The position numbers and the translations under genes are program-made. Below, piece by piece: positions 32,191 to 41,936 of a DNA stretch of 64,000 nucleotides. Numbering within the stretch: the first letter of the stretch is position 1; every line of letters starts with the position of its first letter. The notes below the pieces were generated by a model. It did no database searches. It was given only the letters and a program-made list of their open reading frames with translations, and was not told the origin of the DNA. Source of the stretch: Kalaharituber pfeilii. Lineage: Eukaryota > Ascomycota > Pezizomycetes > Pezizales > Pezizaceae. The stretch lies in NCBI GenBank assembly GCA_015179045.1, contig WHUZ01000092.1, positions 1 to 64,000 of the forward strand. The letters are read 5' to 3'.

Positions 32191-33427
32191 TTTTTTTTTT
32201 TTTTTTTTTTTTTTTTATATATCATTACTCGCATGCCGCTTGTAAGGCTATGGCGAGGTATTGCTTAGATACATAGAAATGAGTAAGGAAGAGGAGAGAA
32301 GAAAAGAAAAGAAAAATAAGCGTGTCTATGACCGTCCGACCCATTCCAGCAGCTCCGCCAATGTGTCCCTGTCTCCGTCTTTGGGGGGTTTTCTTATATC
32401 CTCCTCCTCCTCCCCGGGCTATCTCCTTTTCCATGTCTCGTACTCTGTCATCACATGAGTGGTAGTCTCCAGGCCACTGCCGTACTACCGGCATTCGGGA
32501 CCATCCGCTTTTCCGATTCGGAATTTCCAATACCGTAGTCCTTTGTTTCCCAGGACTCCGGCTAGAATGGCGACCAAGGTCCTACACGTTGCAGCGGTCG
32601 GTAGCTCAGTTGTAGTCTATTCCACTCTTCACTCCTTCACGACCTTCCGTGTTGGCATAGTCCCGCCTCCGTGATGGTTTCGTCTTGGTACTGTAGGGCT
32701 GTGCCTACTTTGGCTGCCTTGGCTGCTTCGGTGTTGCCTTGTACTCCTTTATGGACTTTCACGCACAGAATTGCCACATCCAGGTCACCTCGCGCTGCTC
32801 TGGCTTCCCACTGATCTCTAACTAGTTGTGCCGCCCTGTCGTGGGTGTGGTCTCCGTCGGCAATCTTCCGCATCCTTGCGATGGCTACCTTGGAGTTCGA
32901 TACTATTAGTAGCTTCCCGTCTTGCTGTGACAGGGCTTGGCTCATTGCGATTAGCTCCGTGTTGTTTATTGTGCTTTATCTGCCGAGGTACATCGATGTG
33001 CTCGTTTCCTTTATGAAGGCGCCTGCTCCGGTGGCTTCGTCTATCCGGCTTCCGTCGGTGTAGGCACAATTCTATCCTTCATCCTCTTCTTTGGCGATTG
33101 CTCTCTCCCACTCCTCCCGTTCAGTGTCCCTCAGTAGGGCTGGGAATATGGCTAGTGGGAGCGGGGTTCGGTGTTTCAACGACCCTCTGAGGTACCTGCT
33201 GTCGGGTTGCGGGTCCCGGACTGGTTTGTCTTGGAATCTAAGGGTCCTCGCTTCCACTCTGTCCGACTCCCATTGGATGAATATGTCTATTGTCTCCAGG
33301 TTGGCTAAACCTTCGACCACGTCCCGTCTCGTCCCCCATGGTGCGCCCGTGATTTCTCCGAGTCTGGCCACCGTGTATTGCCATTTTTCTAGTTGTCGGA
33401 TTTTGCGGTCCCTCGGTGCTCCTTGGG
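32191..33427 (-). mobile_element. 5'-truncated family A LINE, 1.24 kb, TSD aagagtattaga
   Basis: A perfect 12-bp duplication lies at 32179-32190 and 33428-33439. The minus strand encodes the end of RT (GEITGAPWGTRRDVVEGLANLE, DSRYLRGSL), a degenerate RNase H (LLIVSNSKVAIARM with the catalytic D of TDS changed to N; LCVKVHKGVQGNTEA with A-H changed to V-H) and a poorly kept C-terminus, then hairpin and T-run. Similar in sequence to the 5271-7190 copy. It landed seven bases into the Copia 3' LTR. Confidence 0.92.
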
Positions 33428-33665
33428 AAGAGTATTAGAGAATATATAGCACTGAAGTGAAATATCATATATAGCAGTTGAGTATACTAAACATATACAA
33501 CCTGAGCTGTAGCTATGATGCAGACTGACGTTTTATAATTCTATAGTCTTCTATTTCCTATACTGATTCTATCTTTTTTATCATCTGAATCTACTACTAT
33601 ATACAATCTTATTCTATATCATGAAGGTACTTTCTGAATTTTATTGCATAAATAAAGCTGTTTTT

Positions 33666-33961
33666 TGTTACGGGTTCACCGCGACCGTAGTGTGGGCGGC
33701 AAGTGGAGCGCGCGAAATATGCGAAAAATGCAAGCGCATAAGAAATGCGCATATGCGACGTAAGCGACATGCGACAGCCCGCAGTCGCATAAATGAGTGC
33801 TATATGAGCTACGCAGGGGACTAGCGAGTATCTTTTTTTTTTTTTTTTTTTTTAATATCATTACTCGCATGCCGCCCTATGGGCTATGGCGAGGTCAGCG
33901 AGTATCGTGTCTTTTTGGCCTGGCGGACGGGAAACTCTCTGCGTTTACCACCTCCGTAACA
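33666..33961. mobile_element. Small TIR element in the 3' LTR, with a nested LINE tail
   Basis: The termini are short inverted repeats TGTTACGG(G/A). The position is fixed by comparing the two LTRs: the 5' LTR is continuous here. The target duplication is ambiguous (gtttt). Without the nested tail it is 232 bp, with CG-rich gcgcat/cgcatat motifs; non-autonomous. Confidence 0.65.
33833..33896 (-). mobile_element. LINE family A tail, 64 bp, TSD agcgagtatc
   Basis: T-run, atatcattactcgc and hairpin, flanked by agcgagtatc at 33823-33832 and 33897-33906. It is the innermost layer here: tail in TIR element in LTR. Confidence 0.9.
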
Positions 33962-34039
33962 GTTTTGAAATGTATATTCTTTCTAGATGAATCAACTATA
34001 TCCCACCGCATTTTAGCTCATAATCTATACTTTCCCACA

Positions 34040-34856
34040 GTCACTGAGCAAAAGTCTTAGTGACGCCACTTTTCTTAGTATTTATAAGTACTTAGTACAT
34101 ACTTACATTACTTCAAATACTCATATCTCCTGGTCCAATAGTGCAATTACAAAACTTCCACCTGCGGTTTGTAGAGCTTTGCCTATAGCATCACATATCG
34201 CAAGAAGGAGCCATGACAATAACTGCAGTCACATATATCCATCATTACTAAAAAACTAAATAACAGTAATTTGTTTTCAAAATTTATACTACACAATCAT
34301 TTTACTCTCTATAAGAAAAGCCTTTTTATCTCTACTATTGTACTCTGGTATGAAAACATGTCCTGATTCAATTCTATTTCACATTTTTTTAATTTCTTTT
34401 CCATGATGTTATGGGCTCTGTAGAGAGCTAGTTATTAATTTTTATATACTCAATTTTATATATAGGAATTCCACAATCTTGGCATTTTCAAAGATCTAAT
34501 CTGTAATTTTTTGCCCGCAAACCCCAGAGCCCGAAACGCACTTCTCCTGTACCACCGGAAATTATTAAAACTCTATGCATACCTAGGTATCATCTGTTAT
34601 ATAAAAATTATATATCGGATTAAAATAGTAGCAGTGTATCGAGCTTAGAAAGTAGTAGTTTTTGTATGCAGTCGCCAGTAACCAAGCAATGCTACACCAT
34701 TGAACGATTGTGCTATAGTCCCTTCCTCCACTGTAGCTTATATATTACGGCCTGTTCAAGTTATATGTTGATCGGGTCACTGATGGTTGAGATATTTTCA
34801 GTCACCGCATGCGCTCAGATCGCTTTCACTAAGACTTTTGCTCAGTGACTGGGAAT
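34040..34856. mobile_element. TIR element that was the Copia target, ~820 bp
   Basis: The start gtcactgagcaaaagtctta, preceded across Copia by aca at 21571-21573, has an inverted copy at 34828-34855 (tcactaagacttttgctcag). The arms share about 26 bp starting CAGTCACTGAGC. Copia therefore inserted within the first bases of the left TIR. The interior is AT-rich with no coding frame. Confidence 0.7.
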
Positions 34857-35985
34857 ATGCTGTCCAAATACGTATTTTTTTTGGCTAGTATGGTGGGAAG
34901 CGCTGCTGGGCTGGTGCTAGTGGCTATGGGATTATGGAACTGTTGCTTTGAGAGCTCCCTAAAAGTCGATCACCTCTTCGCGCATCAAACATTCAGAAAA
35001 AATTGGGTATATGCACCTACTGCATAGTGCGCACGGGAAAGAAAATAAAAGGGAACTTGCTCCGTCGCATTCGCCCTGTTCCACCAGAGTCCTATATCTA
35101 ATCATAATACTATACACGTTCCATCAAGCCTTCCATATAAAAAACCAATATACCATCCTACTATATTCAATATCATTAAATACATGTATATCAGTCTTTC
35201 CTGCTGCCCCGCCATGGCGAACAGCTGCAAGCGGGGTCATGTGAAATAAAAAAAGGTCTTTCCTGCTCCACCATCATTCGCCTATCATAGGTATATTCGC
35301 TTCCCTGCAATGCACCTCGTTCTTCATTCTTGGCAACACACACCCGCAGTTCCCCACCCCTTACCACATCCGGCAACTCGTGACGTCTTCCTTGCTTCGC
35401 TAAAAAAAAAAAAAAATTCAAGGTTCCGCAAAAGCAGGGTATCCCGGCCAAACGTCATAATGATATGAAAAAGAAAAAACTTGCCCTCAAACTGAATGAC
35501 GGAACGAAAGCGTGCGGGTGTGATGCAAGGGATGTTTTGTCGTTTTTTTTGTTTTTTTTCCTTTTGCTGATGGGCGCGATGTGGGTGGGCGAAGTGGGTG
35601 GGCGAAGTGGGATACGGGGCCTGTGTCGTTGGTCGTTGGAATTTTAATACGAGGCGTATACAGTTTCTGTTCGTGATACCCACGCCCACATGCCCGAGTT
35701 ATACACCGGCGTACTCGTTTCGTGTTCCTGACATACGAGGTGCCCTGAACAAAAAAAAAAACAAGTTTTGCCCCGAAGGGCCGAAAGGAAACCTTTCCTT
35801 GCCCCCCATCAAGTTTTTCGTCGGCGGGCCTGAGGACAAAAACAAGTTCGTTTCTTTTTTTTTTTTATCGCGCCGCAAAAACCTGAACCTTTCCCCGTTT
35901 CTTCATTCCCCACGTTCGAAGAATAACTCCCCCAATTCTGTCTTCACGATTCTTTACTATATCGACACCTACCCCCCAACCCCCC

Positions 35986-36019
<34 letters not shown>

Positions 36020-36280
36020 CGAAACTACCGATAATAGTGCTTGCGTAAACTTTTGCGTTTGGTCGCGGGGGTAAAAAACAGAATAAGGAGATTTGAGTAC
36101 GTACCCTGTTCTCCTTGCGTTGTGCCTAGGAGTTTTTTTGCTGTGATTCCCCTCTTAGTTTCCTTGCGCCCTCTATCGTCACCTTCGGCACCAGCTCGAC
36201 TAACGCTCTTTCTCTCTTCCCCACTCTGGCGCAGCATATAGCAATCAACCCCGCTCCTGTGATTAACGTATAACCGGACA
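34857..36280. other. Intergenic region upstream of the Mug190-like gene
   Basis: Contains a LINE tail (35206), an A-run at 35401-35415, short direct repeats gtgggtgggcgaa at ~35583, a (CA)n microsatellite at about 35990-36019, and a pyrimidine-rich stretch (36130-36230) as expected for a fungal promoter or 5' UTR. Confidence 0.5.
35206..35255 (+). mobile_element. LINE family B tail, 50 bp, TSD gtctttcctgct
   Basis: gccatggcgaacagctgcaa, gcggggtcatgtgaaat and a short A-run, with a perfect 12-bp duplication at 35194-35205 and 35256-35267. It is one of the shortest family B copies. Confidence 0.92.
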
Positions 36281-39200
36281 ATGGACATCCACGGGGCCTC
36301 CGAGCGCGGGGAGCCCCTGCCCCAGGACCCCGCCTCATCCGACCGCGAGTGCAAAGACGCCACCAACAACCCTCCTCCCCAGCACGCAAGTGCAGCCCAG
36401 GACATCCCTCCTTCCCACACGCTCTCTGAACCCTACTCCGCCGCCCACCCCGTCCCGACCGTGCAGAAATTCCTCGCGGAGGCGGAGCGCCATCAACGGG
36501 GTGAACTACCCCCCGCACCCGACACGTCTGCAACTGCCGAGTTGCAGGTGCGGCCGCAGACGCCGGAGGAGGAGAGGGAGGAGAAGAAGGAGGCTGAGAC
36601 ACATGCCGCAGATGAAGCTGCTGGTGGTGACACTGGCGGTGAGAAAGGAGAGGGTGAAACCAGGCGGAGAAGGGTTATGGATCCAGTGACGGGGAATCGG
36701 GATGTTGTTATCGAGGATTTCGGAAGAGAAGCGTTGAAGGATATTAAAAGTCAGGGACAGGTGCTTACGGCGCCAGTTGAAAATGTATTGGGCACGAAGA
36801 CCGGTCCGGAGGTAAATGACCCGCCCCTTTAGTAACCCCCCGGCTTGCCATCTTGGAGAATATGATGATGCTAAAACATAAGCTTTTCAGGAAAAACATC
36901 CCCCCTCCTTCCCGGAAACCAATACCGCTCCCCCCGCTTCCCCTGCACCACCGGAGAAATCAGTCCCTCACACATCGCCAACGCAACCGCTCAAGTCCTA
37001 CGCTGAGAATCAAGACAATACATCCCCGCCCTCCCCGATCGCCCCGCACGCCACAACCGACGTCCCTCTTCGACCAGGGCAGAAAACAAACGTACTGTTC
37101 CACCCCACGCCGACGATTAGTTTGGAAGGGAACGAAGTCATCAAGGCGCTGGAGAAGAAGGCACGCAGGGTGTGTTTAGGGATATTCTTCGGCGTCGGCG
37201 TGCTGCTACCGGTTCTGCTCTCCAAGGGGGGTTTCACAGTCCCGCGTTTGCTGTTGGCTAGTGCCGCGGGGATGGTGCTCGCGTGCGCGGTTTGGATTTG
37301 GTGTAGGAGTGTACTGGACCAAGCGCGGAGCATTGACTGGTCCACGGAGCGCCAGCGCGGCGAGGTTGCAGCGGCCAATTTAATCCCAGAGAGCGCCGAA
37401 TGGTTGAATACGCTTGTCGGTGTGGCGTGGCGGCTAGTGAATCCGGACATGTTTGCGGGGGTGGTCGACATGCTCGAGGACGTGATGCAGGCGTCGGCGC
37501 CGAAGCAGGTGGTCGAAAACGTGAGGGTTGCGGATGTGAGTCAGGGGTCTACGCCGCTGCGGTTACTGAGTCTGCGCAGCCTGCCGGACCATCATGTGGA
37601 GGATCTGCGACAGCAGGGGGATGCCCTGAAGGTGGAAGGGAAGGACGAGGAACAGGTGAAGGCGGAGGAGGCCAGCGGCGAGTGGTACAACCTCGAAGCG
37701 TCGTTTGCGTATCATGCGGACCCGACGTCGCAGAAGCCCAAGGGACATAGCGGGGCGGTGGAAAAAGCGAAGAACATGCACTTGCTGGTTGTGTTTTACA
37801 TCGGCGTGCGCGGGTTGTTTGGGGTGCCGATACCGATCTGGGTCGAACTGAAGGGGCTCGTGGTCACGGCGAGGATCAGACTGCAGGTGCTCCCGGAGGC
37901 GCCGTACCTGGGGCAGCTGACGTTTACGCTGATGGGCGTCCCGCAGGTGGAGGTTGCGTGCCTGCCCATGTCGCGGGACCAGAAGGGGCTGAATGTGCTT
38001 GACTTGCCGATGGTGGCCAGCTTCGTCGACAGCGCAGTCCAGACGGTCGCGAGCGAGTACGTGGCGCCGAAGAGCATGACGCTGGACATGCGCAAGATCC
38101 TCGAGGGCGACGATATCAAGAAGGAGACGGAGTCCCTGGGCGTCGTTGTCGTCAGGGTGATGCGCGCGGAGGGCCTGAGCCGGCAGGACCGCAGCGGCGG
38201 CGGATGCGATGCGTACGTGACGCTGGGATGGAGCAAGTTCGGGAAGCCGATGTACTCGACGAGGGTGATTGTCGGAGACCTGTCGCCGCGGTGGGAGGAG
38301 GTCGGGTTCCTGCTCGTCAAGCCGGAGAACGTGAAGGCGGAGGAGAACCTGAGCGTGGAGCTGTGGGACTCGGACCGGTTCACGAGCGACGACATGGTGG
38401 GCAAGGTCGAGGTGCCGCTGCGCGCGCTGATGCAGCGGCCGGGCACGATGCACCCGCAGGAGACGCAGCGGCTCAGCGGGCTGAAGCACGACTCTGCGAT
38501 GCCGGGGACGCTGCACTGGGAGGTCGGGTACTTTGCGAAGACGAGGGCGTTCCGGGCGGCGCTGCGGACGGAGCGGGCCGAGGGCAAGCGGCTGGCCGGC
38601 CCGGCCGGGGAGGGCCTGCCCGAGCTGGAGGACCCGCAGGGGTCGCTGGACACGGCCGTGGAGGACGCGGTGATGCACACGCCGCCGGACCCGGCGTGGC
38701 CGCAGGGCGTGCTCAGCATCATCGTGCACCAGTGCGTGGGGCTCGAGGTCAAGTCGCTGAAGGGCACCTTCGCGCGCGGCGGGCGCAGGGCCGGGCGCGA
38801 GTGGGAGCCGGGCATGGCCAACGTCGGCGAGCTGGGCGAGGAGGAGGGCGGCGGGCTGCCGAGCGCGTACGCGACCATCGCGCTGAACGACCAGCTGGTG
38901 TACCGCACGCGCACCAAGGCCGTGACGAGCAAGCCGATCTTCAACGCCGGCACCGAGCGCTTCGTGCGCGACTGGCGCAGCGCGCACGCGACCGTGTGCG
39001 TGCGCGACAGCCGGCTGCGCGAGCACGACCCGATCCTGGGCGTGGTGCCGCTGCGCGTCGCGGACCTGCTGCGGACGGCGAGCCAGGCCACGCGCTGGTT
39101 CCCGCTGGACGCCGGCGTCGGCTTCGGCCGCGTCAGGGTCAGCGTGCTGTTCCGCAGCGTGGAGATGGCCCTGCCGCGCGAGCTCGCGGGCTGGGACGTC

Positions 39201-40529
39201 GGCCGCCTCGAGTTTGGCCGCGAGGGCATCGTCGTCGCGCACGCGGCCGCAGCAGCAGCAGCAGAGGGCGGCGGCTTCTTCCACCGCCGCCGCAGGGGCA
39301 GCGCCGCGGACAGGGTGGTTGCGGGCGCGCTGCGCCTGCGCACCGGGGGCAGCGTCGCCAAAGCCAGCAGGCGCGCCGCGCAGACCTACACGGACGACAC
39401 GACCGGCGACGAGTGCGTCAGATGGGAGACCCTGACGCCCAGCGGCGAGCAGGCGCTCCAGCTGCCCGTCAAGCACCGCTACATGTCCCCCCTCGTCATC
39501 GCGTTCCCGCTCGCTGCCGCCACCGCCTCCTACGCCGCGCTCCCGCTCCCCAGCGTCCTCAAGCGGAGCAAGTCCAGGGGGCACCGCCCGAGGGCGTACT
39601 GCGTCCTCTGGCTCCCGACGATCGCCGACCACGTCCCCGCGCGCATCAGCCTGCCGATCTACACGACCTCCAACCCCGCGCGGCTCACGCACAACTTCTT
39701 CCCCTTCGACTCCCCCACCCTGCCGTCCGACTTTCCAGACCTGGACCTCGTCAAGGTCGGCCAGGTCACGTTCACGGTCACCTTCATCCCCGGCATGTGT
39801 CCTGCCCACAAGTGCTTCGCGCTGACAAACGACGACCGCGAGCTCTTCGAGGCGTGGGAGGCCGCGGTGGACGAGGGCATCCGTGGGCGCAATGGGGAAG
39901 AAGGGCGCGCTATTGAGGGCGAGACCGTGCAGAGACTGCAGCGGGAGGGCGTGAAGGAGGACTTGCAGCACGTGCAGGCCGCGGGCGGGGTGGACTCATT
40001 GGGAGCCGAAGAGCGGCAGCGGCTGACGGATCGCTGGGGAGGAGACTGGGAGGGCGTGCTCGAGCGTGCGCAGAGGGAGTTTGGGACGTTGGCGTCGGAG
40101 AGGGAGAGGCGGGACTCGGGTTACTCGGCGGTGAGCGGGGGCAGCCACGACCAGGGCGAGGTTTTCACCCCATCGACGCCGACGCATTCGCGCCCTTGCT
40201 CCCTGTCAGATTCAGAGGAGTCAGACACGACAGAGTCGTATTCGGACGAGGACCTCGAGACGCCGCATCCGACTGGCCCATCGGCGTCAGACGCAGGTGA
40301 GGAGCAACGGTCGAGAAACCCTATCGCGAGGTACCGAGAGCATCAGCGGAATCTACATCGGCGGCACCAGGGGCTAATGCAGTGGAAGCCGATACGGACA
40401 CTTGCGTTTGCGAAGGACGAGGTGGGGGTGGGGATGCGCAAGGTGAGAGGGAAAATTGGGCTCGCCGGAGGCGTTGGGAAGAAGGACGAGGGGATGGGAA
40501 GAAAGCCGGATGTGGAGACGGAGGTTTGA
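36281..40529 (+). CDS. Mug190-like SMP/C2-domain lipid-transfer protein, two exons
   Basis: Exon 1 (36281-36811) and exon 2 (36891-40529) join in phase 0 across a 79-bp intron (GTAAAT, ctaaaac branch-like site, TTTTCAG) into 1389 residues. Residues 1-255 are polar and low-complexity. Two hydrophobic helices (271-288 and 295-315) form a likely membrane hairpin. About 343-580 looks like an SMP lipid-binding domain (WLNTLVGVAWRLVNPDMF..., LEASFAYHA, LGQLTFTLMGVPQVEV). C2 domains lie at about 593-705 (VVVRVMRAEGLSRQDRSGG, ELWDSDRFTSDDMVGKV) and 782-907 (IIVHQCVGLEVKSL). The tail is acidic. Membrane hairpin plus SMP plus C2 is the plan of tricalbin/Mug190 proteins at ER contact sites, so lipid transfer there is inferred. 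Third codon positions in the middle are very GC-rich, which opens long false frames on other strands. It appears intact. Confidence 0.92.
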
Positions 40530-41868
40530 AGTTGTGATGTCCGCGTGTATGTTATTGTAGTGGTTTTGAATGTTGTCTCCTTTTTTTTGTATGTGTGAGA
40601 GATGATGGAATTTTCTTGTCTTTTGTTTTCTGGTTTGCAGATGGACGAAACTTGTTGGAGATAATTGCTACGAAAAGTCACCGCGAGGGAAATGTGTTTT
40701 TTTTTCAGTGTTTTTGGTCTTTTTTTATGACAGAATTGGTACATATGTATTCACCGTCAAAAGAGGGTGAAGAGGAAAAAAAAAAGAAAAAAAAAAAAAA
40801 TATGAAGGGCGCTACGGAGCTAAGAGAGGGACAGTGGGGGGGGGGATAGGATGGACTGTACGCAAGTTCAAAAAATTCAGATATGCATTGTACTTCCCTA
40901 TGTGTGTCGTTTCGTGCTCTCCTGTTTTATTTGTATTTCGTTTTAATTGAACCAGATGGTGTCATCACCACTACCCACGCACCTTTGCCACGCTACTATT
41001 CTTCATGACGCTAAAACATACTCCGACATCTACGGCCATAGACTGAAGAGAAACGAGGCGCTCTGCCATATCTAAGCTTTCAGATCGCCAAGGCTAGTAC
41101 TGTCAGTGGGTTGGTTGACCATGCGGGAATCCTTCCTTGGTGCTGTAGATTATTTGTTTTTTGAGTGTTTAGGTTTGAAAAATTTTTGGTGGTTTGTTTT
41201 GAATTTTCAATCGTATTGAGATCTGGGTACTGCATAGATGTCGAGCAGAGCATTTTGGGATGTAGATTGATTGGGAGTGGGTTAGTTGAGGTACTAGTAC
41301 ACGTATTCCTTCATGGCGTTATAATGAGTTTTTACTTACTCACCTAACGTATAACATGTTTTTTACTAGATGCTTCCGCGCCTGCCTCTTTCCCCTTGAA
41401 GCACGCGTGCGTTTAGCACAGCAACGGTTACCTTGATTCCCCCCCCTTTTCTTTTCTCAGTGACACAAGTGTGGTATCATCGGCACCCTCTGAGGCGTTA
41501 TTGCTAAATACGTCTATAGGACCGAACCTGAATAGCAGGTGCTGTCGGAATCTCTATTTTAGAGAATCCTGTCGTACGACTGCAGTCGGTTCAGGGTGTG
41601 GGTGTTGGGGGGTGAATACAGTTTCTAACTAATCGAAGGAGGGGAAAGTTCAAAGCGGTGAGCCAGTATGTGTGTGGTGGCACTGCAGATGGGGATTGGT
41701 ATTTAGTGTTTCCGGGATAAGTGCTCTCTCTCCACACCTAACTTTTTTTTTTTTTTGGACAGGAGGTCATGGGGGTTGAGTAAGCCCCCCCACCTCCCTC
41801 CCCCGGCCTTATGGAAGCCGGTAGTGGACTGTTGCGATGACAGAGTCTAGTCCACGCTACGCGTTTAC
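40530..41868. other. Downstream of the Mug190-like gene; no gene seen
   Basis: Contains the likely 3' UTR, an A-rich run (40778-40800), a short G-run near 40838 and a T-run at 41743-41756. No coding region supported. Confidence 0.45.
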
Positions 41869-41883
41869 TATATGTATGAGCTC

Positions 41884-41921
41884 TTTTTTTTTTTTTTTTT
41901 TTTTTTATATCATTGATCGCA
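41884..41921 (-). mobile_element. 38-bp LINE family A insertion, TSD tatatgtatgagctc
   Basis: The insert is 23 T followed by atatcattgatcgca, that is, only the last ~15 bp of the family A element with its tail. The perfect 15-bp duplication is at 41869-41883 and 41922-41936. Confidence 0.93.
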
Positions 41922-41936
41922 TATATGTATGAGCTC

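Larger units (their letters stand above)
21579..34039 (+). mobile_element. Ty1/copia LTR retrotransposon, 12.5 kb with nested insertions, TSD gtcac
   Basis: The 5' LTR (21579-21891) and an interrupted 3' LTR (32184-34039) bracket gag, integrase, reverse transcriptase and RNase H remnants in Ty1/copia order (integrase before RT). The 5-bp duplication gtcac is at 21574-21578 and 34040-34044. Protease and the N-terminal half of integrase are missing; 23250-23930 instead holds low-complexity sequence. Later insertions account for most of the length: LINE pieces at 24942, 26384 and 32191, a TIR element at 30407, a small element in the 3' LTR, and several tails. The element is inactive. Confidence 0.93.
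32184..34039 (+). repeat. Copia 3' LTR, interrupted twice
   Basis: LTR sequence is at 32184-32190, 33440-33665 and 33962-34039, together about 311 bp. It is split by a LINE at 32191 and a small TIR element at 33666. Compared with the 5' LTR, nearly all differences are C-to-T or G-to-A in this copy. It ends TTTCCCACA followed by gtcac. Confidence 0.9.

Noticed and set aside
37563..39971. 802-codon minus-strand frame and 570-codon plus-strand frame within the Mug190-like gene
   Set aside because: Both are shadows caused by high GC at third positions; compositions are R/A/H-rich with no domain, while the true frame has SMP and C2 motifs.
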